Positions 42,597 to 50,917 of a stretch of 64,000 nucleotides of DNA are shown one piece after another; the first letter of the stretch is position 1, and each line of letters starts with the position of its first letter. The DNA is from CAZIKF01 sp964539825 (lineage in GTDB: Bacteria; Muiribacteriota; UBA6191). The notes below the pieces were generated by a model, which was not told the origin of the DNA, ran no database searches, and saw only the letters and a list, made by a program, of their open reading frames with translations. Both the position numbers and the translations under genes were made by a program. Location of the stretch: the NCBI GenBank assembly GCA_964539825.1, contig CAZIKF010000021.1, forward strand, positions 24,231-88,230, read 5' to 3'.

Positions 42597-43103
42597 CTAT
42601 TTGTTTGCGCTCCTCTTTAATTCCGCCTCCAGGGCTTGAAGTCGATCCTTTAGATCATCAATTTCTTGTTTATCAGACGGGGGATTGGGAGATTGCTGTC
42701 CCCAGGGGCTTGCCCCCATACCAGGGAATCCGGGGAACATCGAGCTAAATGGAGAGCCAAAGGAGGGAAAGCTCATCTGGTTATTCGCCACTGGACTGAG
42801 CAAGGTTTGTAGAAATGGCTGAAAGCTTACAAAGAACTCGTTAACCCGCTCAGGCTTTGAGCGGATAAGGAAATGAAGGAACTCAGGAGGGATAAAGGGG
42901 AGAGTTTCAGAGGATTCGGAAATGAGGATCTGTAAAAGGGTTTCGATGGTAACATTTTCACCGCTGGATGCATCCTGTACCTGCACATTCCGGCCTTCAT
43001 GAATAACCCCCAGGAGTTCTTCGCGAGTGATGTACTCGGAAGATTCGGTATTATAGAGTCTTCGATTTTTGTATTTCTTAACTAAGAGAAGACCTTTGTT
43101 CAT
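42597..43103 (-). CDS. phaR: Polyhydroxyalkanoate synthesis regulator PhaR
   Basis: Protein of 168 residues. The N-terminal DNA-binding domain VKKYKNRRLYNTESSEYITREELLGVI is the characteristic PHB_acc_N motif. It is followed by VQVQDASSGENVTIETLLQILISE and a polymer-binding middle region. The C-terminus is Pro/Gly/Ser-rich (residues 108-145), then a short charged helix. PhaR represses phasin and its own gene and is released when it binds PHA polymer. It is divergent from the PHA synthase operon, with 131 bases between. Confidence 0.9.
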   Translation of the reverse strand: MNKGLLLVKKYKNRRLYNTESSEYITREELLGVIHEGRNVQVQDASSGENVTIETLLQILISESSETLPFIPPEFLHFLIRSKPERVNEFFVSFQPFLQTLLSPVANNQMSFPSFGSPFSSMFPGFPGMGASPWGQQSPNPPSDKQEIDDLKDRLQALEAELKRSANK

Positions 43104-43234
43104 TGCTTACCTCCAGGGAAGGACCTTGATAAACCGGTTTCCAAGAATTGACGACATTGCGAAATATATATTGCATTAGCGATATTTGATGATATCATAT
43201 TTCTCCTTCAAGCAAAGGAGATAGGAGAGTAAAA
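43104..43234. promoter_or_regulatory. Divergent promoter region of phaR and the PHA synthase operon
   Basis: Very AT-rich gap. It holds TTGACG (43148-43153), TTGCAT (43171-43176), and the palindrome ATGATATCAT (43189-43198), whose TATCAT (43193-43198) lies 16 bases after TTGCAT and could be the -10 box. AAGGAG/AGGAGAG lies 7 bases before ATG 43235. The TTGCA core recurs in the phasin-upstream gap, so a shared PhaR site is possible. The exact promoter cannot be proven by eye. Confidence 0.4.
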
Positions 43235-43618
43235 ATGAGTTTTGACCCCTTCAGTTATCAGAAAGACATGATGAAGCAAATGGAAAAAAGCGTTTCCGAA
43301 GCGCTTGAGAAAATGATGCGAGAGCCAAGCTTTATGCAAATCCTATCCAAGAACATGGGAAGTTTCCTGGATATGCAGGGATTGGTAAAAGAACAGGTGG
43401 ATGTAGTCTTAAAAACATACTCAGTTCCTACTCGTGACGAACTAGACCAGATCCATAGCAGACTAAATCGGATTGAGTCCCTGCTGCTCGACATGGATGA
43501 AGGGCTAAAAAAGCAGAACCAGTCAAAATCCACAACATCAGAGTCTGCTGAGACATCCCCTAAACCAAGGGTTGTGAAGAAGAAGAGTAAAACTGTGGCC
43601 AAGAAGAAGGGATCTTGA
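43235..43618 (+). CDS. Short PhaE-like PHA synthase subunit with lysine-rich tail
   Basis: Protein of 127 residues. The block MGSFLDMQGLVKEQVDVVLK followed by YSVPTRDELDQIHSRLNRIESLL matches the C-terminal part of PhaE, the partner of class III PhaC. Typical PhaE proteins have about 300-400 residues, so this is a much reduced form. The last 30 residues are lysine-rich (RVVKKKSKTVAKKKGS), like the nucleic-acid-binding tails of PhaM or PhaF that tether granules to DNA. Three bases separate it from phaC. Confidence 0.72.
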   Translation: MSFDPFSYQKDMMKQMEKSVSEALEKMMREPSFMQILSKNMGSFLDMQGLVKEQVDVVLKTYSVPTRDELDQIHSRLNRIESLLLDMDEGLKKQNQSKSTTSESAETSPKPRVVKKKSKTVAKKKGS

Positions 43619-43621
43619 AGA

Positions 43622-44734
43622 ATGGAGTCTCAAAAACCATATTCACTTTCACATGAGGAGACCCTCGAAGAGTATAAGAATCTTCAGAAGTTTCTTCTAT
43701 CTGGAAATAAATTTAAAGAACTTCGTTCTAAGGCTCGTTCGTTAATGAGTCCTACTCCAAGGACCCTTCTTTACCAGGAGCACTCCGTTTCTGTTTATAA
43801 ATATCAGTCTCTCAAATCTAAGGTCATAAGCCGTCCTATGTTGGTAGTTCCGTCGCTGGTAAATAGACCTTCAATCATGGATCACCTGGAAGGAGAGAGC
43901 TTTATCGCTGCCATGGTACAAAGAGGGATTCCTGTGTTTATGATTGAGTGGGGAGAACAGATTCAAAGCCAGAGAAACGTGAATCTGGAACAATACCTCA
44001 AAGGGTACCTGGGGCGAGCATGTAGAAGGGTGACTTGGGATCAGAATGCGGATGGGCTGCATTTAGCAGGCTATTGTCTTGGCGGAACCCTGGCCACTGT
44101 GTTCTGTGGCCTGGATCGGGGTGATTTGGTGAAATCATTGGTCACTATGGTGACTCCCTTAAACTTCCATGACCAGGGTCTCCTGAGCTGGTGGGCCAGG
44201 GAGGAACATTTCGATGTGGATAAAATCGTAGATACCTGGGGTAACGTTCCAGCCCACTTCTTCTCTTCTTCCTTTCCCTGGCTGGTGCCTACCGCTCCAA
44301 TTAAGAAGGCCAGAACACTGTATCAAAAGCAAGATGATGAAGATTTCCTGCTGCGCTTCCTGGCACTGGACCTATGGATCAGTGAAAATATTGATTTTCC
44401 CGGTGAAGTTTACCGGGAAATCATTAAGCTTGGATACCAGAAGAATGTACTCGTAAAAGATAAGAAATGGGCCTTTGATGGCGGGGACAGCGAACTTTCG
44501 AAAATCACATTTCCGGTACTTAACATGGTAGCCGCCTACGATCACGTTTCGCCGCCCGAATCCTGCTCCCTGGTGAAGGACCTGCTCCCCAACGCAGCAT
44601 GTGAAACCAGAATCCATGAAACAGGACATCTGGGCTTCGCCCTGGGAAAGGATAAGTTCGGTCAGAATACTTCCCGTTACTGGGATGAAATCATAGATTG
44701 GCTAAGTATTGTGGAATCTAAGGAGAAACGATGA
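43622..44734 (+). CDS. phaC: Class III poly(3-hydroxyalkanoate) synthase subunit PhaC
   Basis: Alpha/beta-hydrolase-type polymerase of 370 residues, the usual size for class III PhaC. It polymerises 3-hydroxyacyl-CoA into PHA, releasing CoA. The lipase-like box is GYCLGG with nucleophile Cys152. The other triad members are Asp307 in AAYDHVSPPE and His336 in ETGHLGFALG. The membrane-independent granule enzyme works with a PhaE-type partner, here the small gene just upstream. It overlaps the acyl-CoA synthetase gene by 4 bases (ATGA). Confidence 0.93.
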   Translation: MESQKPYSLSHEETLEEYKNLQKFLLSGNKFKELRSKARSLMSPTPRTLLYQEHSVSVYKYQSLKSKVISRPMLVVPSLVNRPSIMDHLEGESFIAAMVQRGIPVFMIEWGEQIQSQRNVNLEQYLKGYLGRACRRVTWDQNADGLHLAGYCLGGTLATVFCGLDRGDLVKSLVTMVTPLNFHDQGLLSWWAREEHFDVDKIVDTWGNVPAHFFSSSFPWLVPTAPIKKARTLYQKQDDEDFLLRFLALDLWISENIDFPGEVYREIIKLGYQKNVLVKDKKWAFDGGDSELSKITFPVLNMVAAYDHVSPPESCSLVKDLLPNAACETRIHETGHLGFALGKDKFGQNTSRYWDEIIDWLSIVESKEKR

Positions 44735-46452
44735 GCCAGGAAAACCTGAAAACAGCACCGCAAATCATGATTGACCAGGGTCTCGCTCATCCACAAAAAC
44801 CCAGGTTTCACATACCGATGAATGGTGGCTTCGAGACCGTGGTATGGAGCGACTACCTCGACAAAGTAGCCTCACTGAGTATTTTCTTACGCGAAAGAGG
44901 AGTAGGTAGCGGGATAAAAGGGGCTGTCTACGCGGATACTTCCTACCAGTGGGCATGTGCTGGACTGGCCATCCAGGGAGCAGGTGGTGCCCTTGTGCCG
45001 ATCTACCCTTCTAATACTGGCGGACAGGTCAAATATGTCCTGGATCATTCTGATTCAAAAGTTTGTTTCATCCAGGGAGCCTATCTTCCGATTTTGTCCA
45101 CGATACTGGACTCTCTAAAGGAGCTTTCCAGCATAGTGGTGCTGGACATTTGTTCCGCAAAACTCGAAGAGGAACTCTATAAAATTGGTTTGGATCCACA
45201 ATCTTCGAAAATTTCTTTTTGCTCCTTTGATCATGCAGTAGAGAAGGGCGGAAACGGGACCCAGGGAGTCGTCGAGAATTTTCAAACCCTGGTTTCTCAG
45301 ATTCAACCCGATGACATTGGCCAAATCCTCTATACGTCCGGTACAACCGGTGATCCAAAGGGAGTTGAACTCAGCCACGCGAACGTAGGTCTTAACGGAG
45401 AGGACTGGCTGCAGGTTCTGGGTTCTGAGATCCCTGAGAATCGCGTGGATTTGCTATGGCTTCCCCTTTCACACATCTTTGGCTGGGGGGAGATCGGACT
45501 GGGGAACTCGCTTCTTTTTGAAACCTACTTTTCAGATCCCAGGACAGTACTCGAGAAAATGCCCGAAATTCGTCCCAGTGTTTTCATGTCCGTACCTGTT
45601 TATTGGGAAAAACTCTACCTGAAGGCTCTCGCTGGAAATCACTCTCGGCCGGAGCAAATTGAAAAACTCCGCAAGCTCACCGGGGGAAATCTGCAGTTTT
45701 GCCTCTCGGGGGGAGCAGGTCTGAAGAGAGAGGTTAAGGAATTTTATCTTGAGGCTGGAATGCTTCTCATTGAAGGGTACGGTCTTACCGAATGTTCGCC
45801 AACACTCACCATGAATTCAGCTCAAGACTTTAATTTCGACAGTGTGGGGAAACCATTTCCTAGTGTTCAGGTCAGGCTTGCTGAGGATGGTGAAATCCTG
45901 GCCAAAGGAGCCAATGTTTTTCATGGCTATTACAAAAATGCGGAAGCTACCGCCCAGGCTTTTAATGAAGAGGGATGGTTTTTAACCGGGGACCTGGGAG
46001 AGTGGACTGAGGATGGTTTTTTGAAAATTGTGGGTCGAAAGAAAGATATTTTAGTCACCGCCGGTGGCAAGAATATCTCTCCTCAGCTCATTGAGCAGCA
46101 CTTCGCGGATAATCCGGTTCTGGAGAACGTTGTGCTCTATGGAAACGAAAAGAAATACCTTTGTGCCCTGGTAACTTTGCGTAAGGAAGCCGTGGATTCG
46201 ATCGCCCTTAAAGAGGGACTTCAAAGCAAGGATTATAAGGAGCTAATCCAGATGGATTTCCTCGTTGAGCTTGTGGGAAGGGAGATTGGTCAGGTCAATG
46301 AAACCCTTGCCTCCTATGAGACCATCAAAAAGTTTTTCATCCATTTTGAAAGTCTCAGTATTGAAAAAGGACAGCTCACTCCGTCCTTTAAAATCCGTAG
46401 AAAAGTCATCCATCAGCAATTTGAAAAAGAATACGAGAAACTCTATGTGTAA
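44731..46452 (+). CDS. AMP-forming long-chain acyl-CoA synthetase
   Basis: Adenylating enzyme of 573 residues. Phosphate loop ILYTSGTTGDPKGVELSH near residue 203, LIEGYGLTECSPTLTMNS, WFLTGDLGEWTEDGFLKIVGRKKDILVTAGGKNISPQ, and a final FKIRRKVIHQQF are family marks. It activates fatty acids to acyl-CoA. Placed in the PHA operon, it may supply hydroxyacyl-CoA or recycle fatty acids for polymer synthesis. Coupled to phaC by ATGA. The usual catalytic Lys at the C-terminal SGKxxR position is replaced by context FKIRRK, as in FadD15-like enzymes. Confidence 0.88.
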   Translation: MSQENLKTAPQIMIDQGLAHPQKPRFHIPMNGGFETVVWSDYLDKVASLSIFLRERGVGSGIKGAVYADTSYQWACAGLAIQGAGGALVPIYPSNTGGQVKYVLDHSDSKVCFIQGAYLPILSTILDSLKELSSIVVLDICSAKLEEELYKIGLDPQSSKISFCSFDHAVEKGGNGTQGVVENFQTLVSQIQPDDIGQILYTSGTTGDPKGVELSHANVGLNGEDWLQVLGSEIPENRVDLLWLPLSHIFGWGEIGLGNSLLFETYFSDPRTVLEKMPEIRPSVFMSVPVYWEKLYLKALAGNHSRPEQIEKLRKLTGGNLQFCLSGGAGLKREVKEFYLEAGMLLIEGYGLTECSPTLTMNSAQDFNFDSVGKPFPSVQVRLAEDGEILAKGANVFHGYYKNAEATAQAFNEEGWFLTGDLGEWTEDGFLKIVGRKKDILVTAGGKNISPQLIEQHFADNPVLENVVLYGNEKKYLCALVTLRKEAVDSIALKEGLQSKDYKELIQMDFLVELVGREIGQVNETLASYETIKKFFIHFESLSIEKGQLTPSFKIRRKVIHQQFEKEYEKLYV

Positions 46453-46463
46453 TTGGAGAAAAA

Positions 46464-47204
46464 ATGAAATTTGAAAAAATGGTCATTATTGTCACCGGGG
46501 GAGCCGGGGGAATTGGATTTGCCAGTGCCAGGGGCTTTTTAAAAGGCGGCGCGAAAGTAGCCCTGTGGGATCGAGACCCTGTTGCCCTAAAAGCCGCGCT
46601 GGATGCTCTGGAATACCCAGAGGACAGAGTACGGGCCTATGAGCTGTCGGTGAATAATCCACAACAGGTAGAAGAAATCTTTGCTAAGGTTGAAGAAGAC
46701 CTTGGAGAGGTGGATGTGATTCTTTGTAATGCGGGTATTACTCGTGATGCAATGCTGCATAAAATGGAGGAGCGCCAGTTCGATGAAGTTCTGGACACCA
46801 ACCTAAAGGGAGTTTTTCTATGTGGTCAAGCGGCGGCGAAAAGAATGCGGGAGCGCGGTAGAGGTGTAATTTTATCTACCAGTTCAATCGTCGGAATCCA
46901 TGGAAACATCGGGCAGACTAACTACGCAGCTAGCAAAGCAGGTGTGATTGCCATGACCAAAACCTGGGCTCGTGAACTAGGGCCAAAAGGGGTGCGGGCA
47001 AACGCTGTAGCACCGGGCTTTGTTGAGACGGAGATGATCAATACGGTTCCTCAAAAGGTTAAGGATCTGGTGTGCTCGCAGACCAGCCTCGGAAGAATGG
47101 GAAAACCGGAGGAAATCGCGAATGCCTTTCTGTTCCTGGCTTCCCCAGAAGCCTCCTTCATCACAGGGCAGGTCTTATGTGTTGATGGTGGATTAACCCT
47201 TTAA
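46464..47204 (+). CDS. Acetoacetyl-CoA / 3-oxoacyl reductase (PhaB/FabG-like SDR)
   Basis: Classical SDR of 246 residues. Cofactor loop TGGAGGIGFASA near residue 10, CNAGITRDAMLHKM, catalytic STSSIVGIHGNIGQTNYAASKAG (Ser, Tyr, Lys) and the C-terminal FITGQVLCVDGGL. NAGITRD is the classic FabG/PhaB wording. It reduces 3-ketoacyl-CoA or -ACP to the (R)-3-hydroxy form, the monomer precursor for PhaC. GGAG lies upstream of ATG 46464, 11 bases after the previous gene. Last gene of the PHA operon. Confidence 0.88.
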   Translation: MKFEKMVIIVTGGAGGIGFASARGFLKGGAKVALWDRDPVALKAALDALEYPEDRVRAYELSVNNPQQVEEIFAKVEEDLGEVDVILCNAGITRDAMLHKMEERQFDEVLDTNLKGVFLCGQAAAKRMRERGRGVILSTSSIVGIHGNIGQTNYAASKAGVIAMTKTWARELGPKGVRANAVAPGFVETEMINTVPQKVKDLVCSQTSLGRMGKPEEIANAFLFLASPEASFITGQVLCVDGGLTL

Positions 47205-47222
47205 CAGCAAGGTTTTCAGAGA

Positions 47223-47456
47223 TTACAAATTATGTTTCCTCTTATAGGTGCTGATCTTATGGGTGCAGGGGTCCCACATACCGGCAAAAACGACCCCGGT
47301 CAGCAGCAGGGATAGTCCAAGACTCCAGAACCATCCTTGTACAGGCAGGAAATGGACCAGCAGCGGGGTGAACACGAGCCAATTGAAGGCGAAGGCGGAG
47401 AGGATACCCGCGAAAACCGAGAGATATAGAATCAGTCTTGGCTTCCATTTACTCAT
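47223..47456 (-). CDS. Small two-helix membrane protein
   Basis: Protein of 77 residues with two membrane helices: LILYLSVFAGILSAFAFNWLVF (about 8-29) and WFWSLGLSLLLTGVVFAGMW (about 42-61). The tail is basic (KISTYKRKHNL). I do not recognise the family. Its ATG overlaps the stop of the SDR gene on the same strand (ATGA), which supports it as a real, coupled gene. It ends 18 bases from the convergent PhaB-like gene. Confidence 0.6.
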   Translation of the reverse strand: MSKWKPRLILYLSVFAGILSAFAFNWLVFTPLLVHFLPVQGWFWSLGLSLLLTGVVFAGMWDPCTHKISTYKRKHNL

Positions 47457-48256
47457 TGGTTCTTTCTGAAGAGTAGACTGCGGCAGAATTCAAAGAGCTG
47501 ATTCACAGACTCTAAGTGTTGAATGAAAGGATCCCTCACTTCCCTGCCATGTTCAAAGTAGCCTGTCGGCGGAAGCTTATCCAAGGGCTCTAAACAGAGG
47601 TGTAAAGGGGTTCGAGCGCCTTCTTCGGGACTCTCATGCCCTCCAAAACCAAGATCACCACTCAACCGTGAGGGTACATCGCCAGGATGGCAGGAAAAAA
47701 CTCTGACTCCTCTCTGTGCAAAGTGTTTGGCATAGGCCGATGTGAGCATTCGATTCTCTTGCTTAGATTGCCTATAAGCGCTGTCATTGTTATATCTGCG
47801 CTTCTGAAATTGAAGGTCTGTAAGATCTAAACCTCCGGCCCAATAGCTGGCTACATTGATGATTCTTGACCCCTCAACCAGGGAGTTCTCAAAAGCCTCA
47901 CTCATAGCCGCGTAGGCCAGAATATTGGTTGCGAATTGTCTCTCGTATCCTTCGCTGGTGACTTCTCTTGCGCGCGGGCATTGGGCTGCATTATTCACCA
48001 GGATTCCCAATTTTCCCGGCCAGCGCTCGGCCATCTCGAAGATGCTCTTTGGAGAAGAGAGGTCGCAAAGCTCAAGGGACACTCTGGCTTCGGGTATGGA
48101 ATTTTTGATTTCAGAAGTGAATTGTGATCCCCTGGCTTTATTCCTGCAAACCAGAATTATCTCGAAGCCAGCCCTGGCGAGACCAAGGGAAATGGCCTTT
48201 CCTATTGCTCCGCTTGCCCCGGTGACAAGCGCTCGAACGGAATTTGATGTTTTCAT
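47453..48256 (-). CDS. Short-chain dehydrogenase/reductase
   Basis: SDR of 267 residues. Cofactor loop TGASGAIGKAISLGLARAG, VNNAAQCPRAREVTSEGYERQFATNILAYAA, catalytic ASYWAGGLDLTDLQFQKRRYNNDSAYRQSKQEN with Tyr and Lys, and a HPGDVPSRLSGDLG end. The layout resembles retinol-dehydrogenase- or WW-oxidoreductase-like SDRs, which act on lipids or retinoid-like alcohols. It is divergent from the hydrolase at 48493; the 236-base gap holds a family A repeat. Confidence 0.83.
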   Translation of the reverse strand: MKTSNSVRALVTGASGAIGKAISLGLARAGFEIILVCRNKARGSQFTSEIKNSIPEARVSLELCDLSSPKSIFEMAERWPGKLGILVNNAAQCPRAREVTSEGYERQFATNILAYAAMSEAFENSLVEGSRIINVASYWAGGLDLTDLQFQKRRYNNDSAYRQSKQENRMLTSAYAKHFAQRGVRVFSCHPGDVPSRLSGDLGFGGHESPEEGARTPLHLCLEPLDKLPPTGYFEHGREVRDPFIQHLESVNQLFEFCRSLLFRKNQ

Positions 48257-48263
48257 CTAAGAA

Positions 48264-48386
48264 TTATATGCCCAATAACATTTGATTTGTCTAGATTCGA
48301 GACCCAACCAAGAATCTGTCGATTGCGTAGCTCCTTTGCGAGAGCAAGTTTTTAACGGGTTAAGCCTTTGTTTTTCGGTATAGTAG
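48264..48386 (+). repeat. Dispersed multi-hairpin element, family A, copy 4 (diverged)
   Basis: In the divergent gap between the SDR and the hydrolase. It keeps the order of stems with altered bases: GTCTAGATTCGAGAC instead of GCCCGGATTCCCGGC, AATC/GATT, GCTC/GAGC, then AACGGGTTAAGCC and TTTTTCGGTATAGTAG. Changes on both sides of stems preserve pairing. The final TATAGT is a candidate -10 box for the gene at 48493, about 105 bases downstream. The rest of the gap shows nothing else. Confidence 0.72.
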
Positions 48387-48492
48387 TAAATTAGAGGTGG
48401 GATTTAGCCCTGAGATGGATTCAAGAGGCCAGGCATGTAACCCGTCGAACCAACTCTACGTAGTAGGGATTTATTCGAATTGAGGAAAAACT

Positions 48493-49449
48493 ATGATGCG
48501 ATGCATGAGTCTTTTAATCCTGGTCCTGATGATTTCTTCCCCGCTGGTTTTTTCTGCTGATTCTGAGCGAACTCAGCTATTTCATCATTTGTATGATATT
48601 GCCCAGACGGCCACTACTACAGCCTCTTCCTGGAGACTGGAAAATTTGAAGGTCCAGACCCAGGTTCCTCTTGTGGGTAATGTTGAGATTCGAGCAGGTT
48701 ATTTTCAGGAATCTCTCACAGTACCCTTCCGGGGAAATATTCTTTATTTGGAAGGTCTCGGTGATTCTTTTCTGAATCACAATCCCCTCTTCGCCCATCT
48801 ATCCAGTCTCGGTTATCGTGTGATTGCTTTCGATTACCAGGGGCAGGGTGGTTCCTCAGGGACCATGAACCATACACGAATTTTGGATAAGATTTATCCG
48901 GCACTTCAAATTTCAACCCTGGCCCAAAAGGTATGGGATCGTTTCATACGTAGAGATGGCATCGAGGAAAAAATTGTATTGGGCTGGTCCACCGGGGGAT
49001 TAGCGGCTTATGAAATGGCCGCCAGTGGAAAAGCGGATCGGGTGATTCTGATCGCTCCAGGAATCGTACCTCGACTGGTAGTGGGGAAGTTCATGAAAAT
49101 CACCCTTGCAACTCTTACCAGGGCTCACTATGCGAAACACAATGATCCTCATGTGGATCCTATACGTCCAGATTCCCCAATGAAAGCTCCTTTATTTGCC
49201 ATGAACCTCATCAAGACTTCGATGCAGTCCAGGGGATGGGAAATCTCCCAAAATGTGAAGGGCCTGGTTTTTTTGGGAGGAGCGGAAGACCGGTACGTGG
49301 TTTCAGGGAAGACACAAAAAGTACTTCAAAAAATGGCTTCGCATTTTCGCATTGTCCAATTTCCAGATGCATATCATGAAATAGACAATGAAATTCCAAA
49401 AATTAGAGATCAGGTCCACAAGGAAATCGAAGCGTTTCTTTCAAAATAA
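48493..49449 (+). CDS. Exported alpha/beta hydrolase (monoacylglycerol-lipase-like)
   Basis: Protein of 318 residues with a signal peptide (SLLILVLMISSPLVFSA, about residues 6-22). The hydrolase core has ILYLEGLGDSFLNHNPLFAHL and IAFDYQGQGGSSG. The nucleophile elbow is GWSTGG (Ser166), GGAEDRYV provides the Asp and DAYHEID the His. Lid-domain length and the helical insertion fit monoacylglycerol lipase or lysophospholipase relatives. It presumably cleaves esters in the periplasm or outside. ATG 48493 and 48496 are alternative starts. The stop lies at the left edge of repeat A copy 5. Confidence 0.8.
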   Translation: MMRCMSLLILVLMISSPLVFSADSERTQLFHHLYDIAQTATTTASSWRLENLKVQTQVPLVGNVEIRAGYFQESLTVPFRGNILYLEGLGDSFLNHNPLFAHLSSLGYRVIAFDYQGQGGSSGTMNHTRILDKIYPALQISTLAQKVWDRFIRRDGIEEKIVLGWSTGGLAAYEMAASGKADRVILIAPGIVPRLVVGKFMKITLATLTRAHYAKHNDPHVDPIRPDSPMKAPLFAMNLIKTSMQSRGWEISQNVKGLVFLGGAEDRYVVSGKTQKVLQKMASHFRIVQFPDAYHEIDNEIPKIRDQVHKEIEAFLSK

Positions 49450-49581
49450 GCCCAAACGTATTTGGTTTGCCCGGATTCCCGGCCAAACCAGGAATCTGTA
49501 GATTCCTTTGCTCATCTGCGATGAGCTTATTTTGGTCATGAACCTACAACGGGCATACCGTTTGCTTTTCGGTATAGAAAG
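49446..49581 (+). repeat. Dispersed multi-hairpin element, family A, copy 5 (best preserved)
   Basis: Between two convergent genes, so it is not a promoter for either. Consecutive hairpins are GGTTTG (49464-49469) with CAAACC (49484-49489) closing CCGGATTCCCGG; perfect GGAATC-TGTA-GATTCC (49491-49506); perfect GCTCAT-CTGCG-ATGAGC (49510-49526); and AACGG/CCGTT around GCATA. It ends in CTTTTCGGTATAGAAAGG. This copy defines the family. Confidence 0.85.
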
Positions 49582-49592
49582 GGGATCCCAAA

Positions 49593-50885
49593 TCAGTTTG
49601 TGAGCTTTTCAGCAACAAACTGAAAGACCTTGGCATGCCTGGAGAGACCAAGGTGATTGAGCAAAAAGCTCTTCTTGGCGATGACCCGTGCCCCTCTAGC
49701 TGTTAAGCCTTCTTCATAGAGGGCACTTCGTAAAAAAACCAGGCCGTCATTTTTAGCGATAATCTGAGCTCCCGCTGGAAAGCTCCACCCTGGATGGGTT
49801 TCATCAAAAAGAATGGGGAGTGTTCCGGCGATCAAGATAGCTTCGACACCAGGCGGCAGACCCCGGTTGTTGAGTACTTCAACTAAGTTTCCACCAGCTT
49901 TGCGGGCCTGGTCCAGTCCCTTACTCTCCAGGAAAAGAGTTTTCCCGCCGTCTCTGAGGACCCGCCCGCTGAGATTAGCGTCTGCGGTAAGACTCAGGGG
50001 GCCATAAGGGATACCCAGCAACCTCAGATCATGGATCATTTGCAGTTGTCCAGGCCATAGCCCCGACAGAATATGATTTTTTTCAGTCTTCTGCATAAAG
50101 GGACCGATTCGAAGCTTGGCCGCTCCCAGGGGGGCCGGGATTTTTTGTGAATGAATATTGAGATTGTATAGATAATAGCGGTAAGGAAGGTCTATTCCCC
50201 CGATGGGTCCCCCGATACTCACAAATCGCCGCACATCGCCGCGGTAGGCTGTGAGGTGCTTCTTGTGGTAGTACTGTCCCGCGCTTTGAAGGTAGCAGCG
50301 CGCAGCCATCAAACCCTTCGAGAAACTAAGTAGATCGACTTGAAAACCCTGGTTTGAACCTTGCCCTAAGAGTTTCCGGATTCTCTTGATAGCGTTGGCA
50401 ATATGTTCACCCTGGTACAGGTTGTCTCCATGATAGTGGGAAAAGCTGATCGCAAATACGCGAAAACCTTTGTTGGAAAGAAACTGCATTAATCCAGGTA
50501 CTGCTAGATGGTCCTTGGATAAGGTGCTCTCAGGACGGGCAAATCTGCGGGTGGCATCATCGTTCGCACCATGAATGAGTAGAACAGGAACACCCTCTCC
50601 ACGGTCCCATCCTGGTGCCATGTAAAGAAGAAAATCTCGGCTTGGCGGCTTCTCAGATCCAAAGGCATCCTTGGTTTGGGGGTAGAATTGAGTGAGTTTG
50701 GGGTGGAAGCGCGTGAGCGGAAAACGGGGATGATAGTCCCGGTGCAATTCGATTTTTTCCCAGGGTAACGCCGCTTCACCTTCTACAGTAGATTTAGGTA
50801 CCGCCCGATAGAATCGGGTAGCGAAGGAAGGGGTACATGCGGCCAGGAATAAACCGACCCAGATTAGACGAAAAATTCCAGTCAT
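49593..50885 (-). CDS. Putative lipoprotein alpha/beta hydrolase (triacylglycerol-lipase-like)
   Basis: Protein of 430 residues. The N-terminus FRLIWVGLFLAAC ends in a lipobox (LAAC, Cys17), so it is probably a lipoprotein. The hydrolase core has PVLLIHGANDDATRRFA, FAISFSHYHGDNLYQGEHIANAI and the nucleophile region VDLLSFSKGLMAARCYL. There the usual GxSxG is SxSxG. SIGGPIGG follows, a pattern seen in lipase families of class 2 type. The catalytic Ser is inferred. Function is probably ester hydrolysis at the envelope. Confidence 0.7.
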   Translation of the reverse strand: MTGIFRLIWVGLFLAACTPSFATRFYRAVPKSTVEGEAALPWEKIELHRDYHPRFPLTRFHPKLTQFYPQTKDAFGSEKPPSRDFLLYMAPGWDRGEGVPVLLIHGANDDATRRFARPESTLSKDHLAVPGLMQFLSNKGFRVFAISFSHYHGDNLYQGEHIANAIKRIRKLLGQGSNQGFQVDLLSFSKGLMAARCYLQSAGQYYHKKHLTAYRGDVRRFVSIGGPIGGIDLPYRYYLYNLNIHSQKIPAPLGAAKLRIGPFMQKTEKNHILSGLWPGQLQMIHDLRLLGIPYGPLSLTADANLSGRVLRDGGKTLFLESKGLDQARKAGGNLVEVLNNRGLPPGVEAILIAGTLPILFDETHPGWSFPAGAQIIAKNDGLVFLRSALYEEGLTARGARVIAKKSFLLNHLGLSRHAKVFQFVAEKLTN

Positions 50886-50917
50886 AGGTGCCTATTATGC
50901 GGGGGGAAATTAGCTTG

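Noticed and set aside
44731..46452. Acyl-CoA synthetase as a housekeeping FadD unrelated to PHA
   Set aside because: The ATGA overlap with phaC makes co-expression certain enough to list it in the PHA operon, though its exact substrate stays open.
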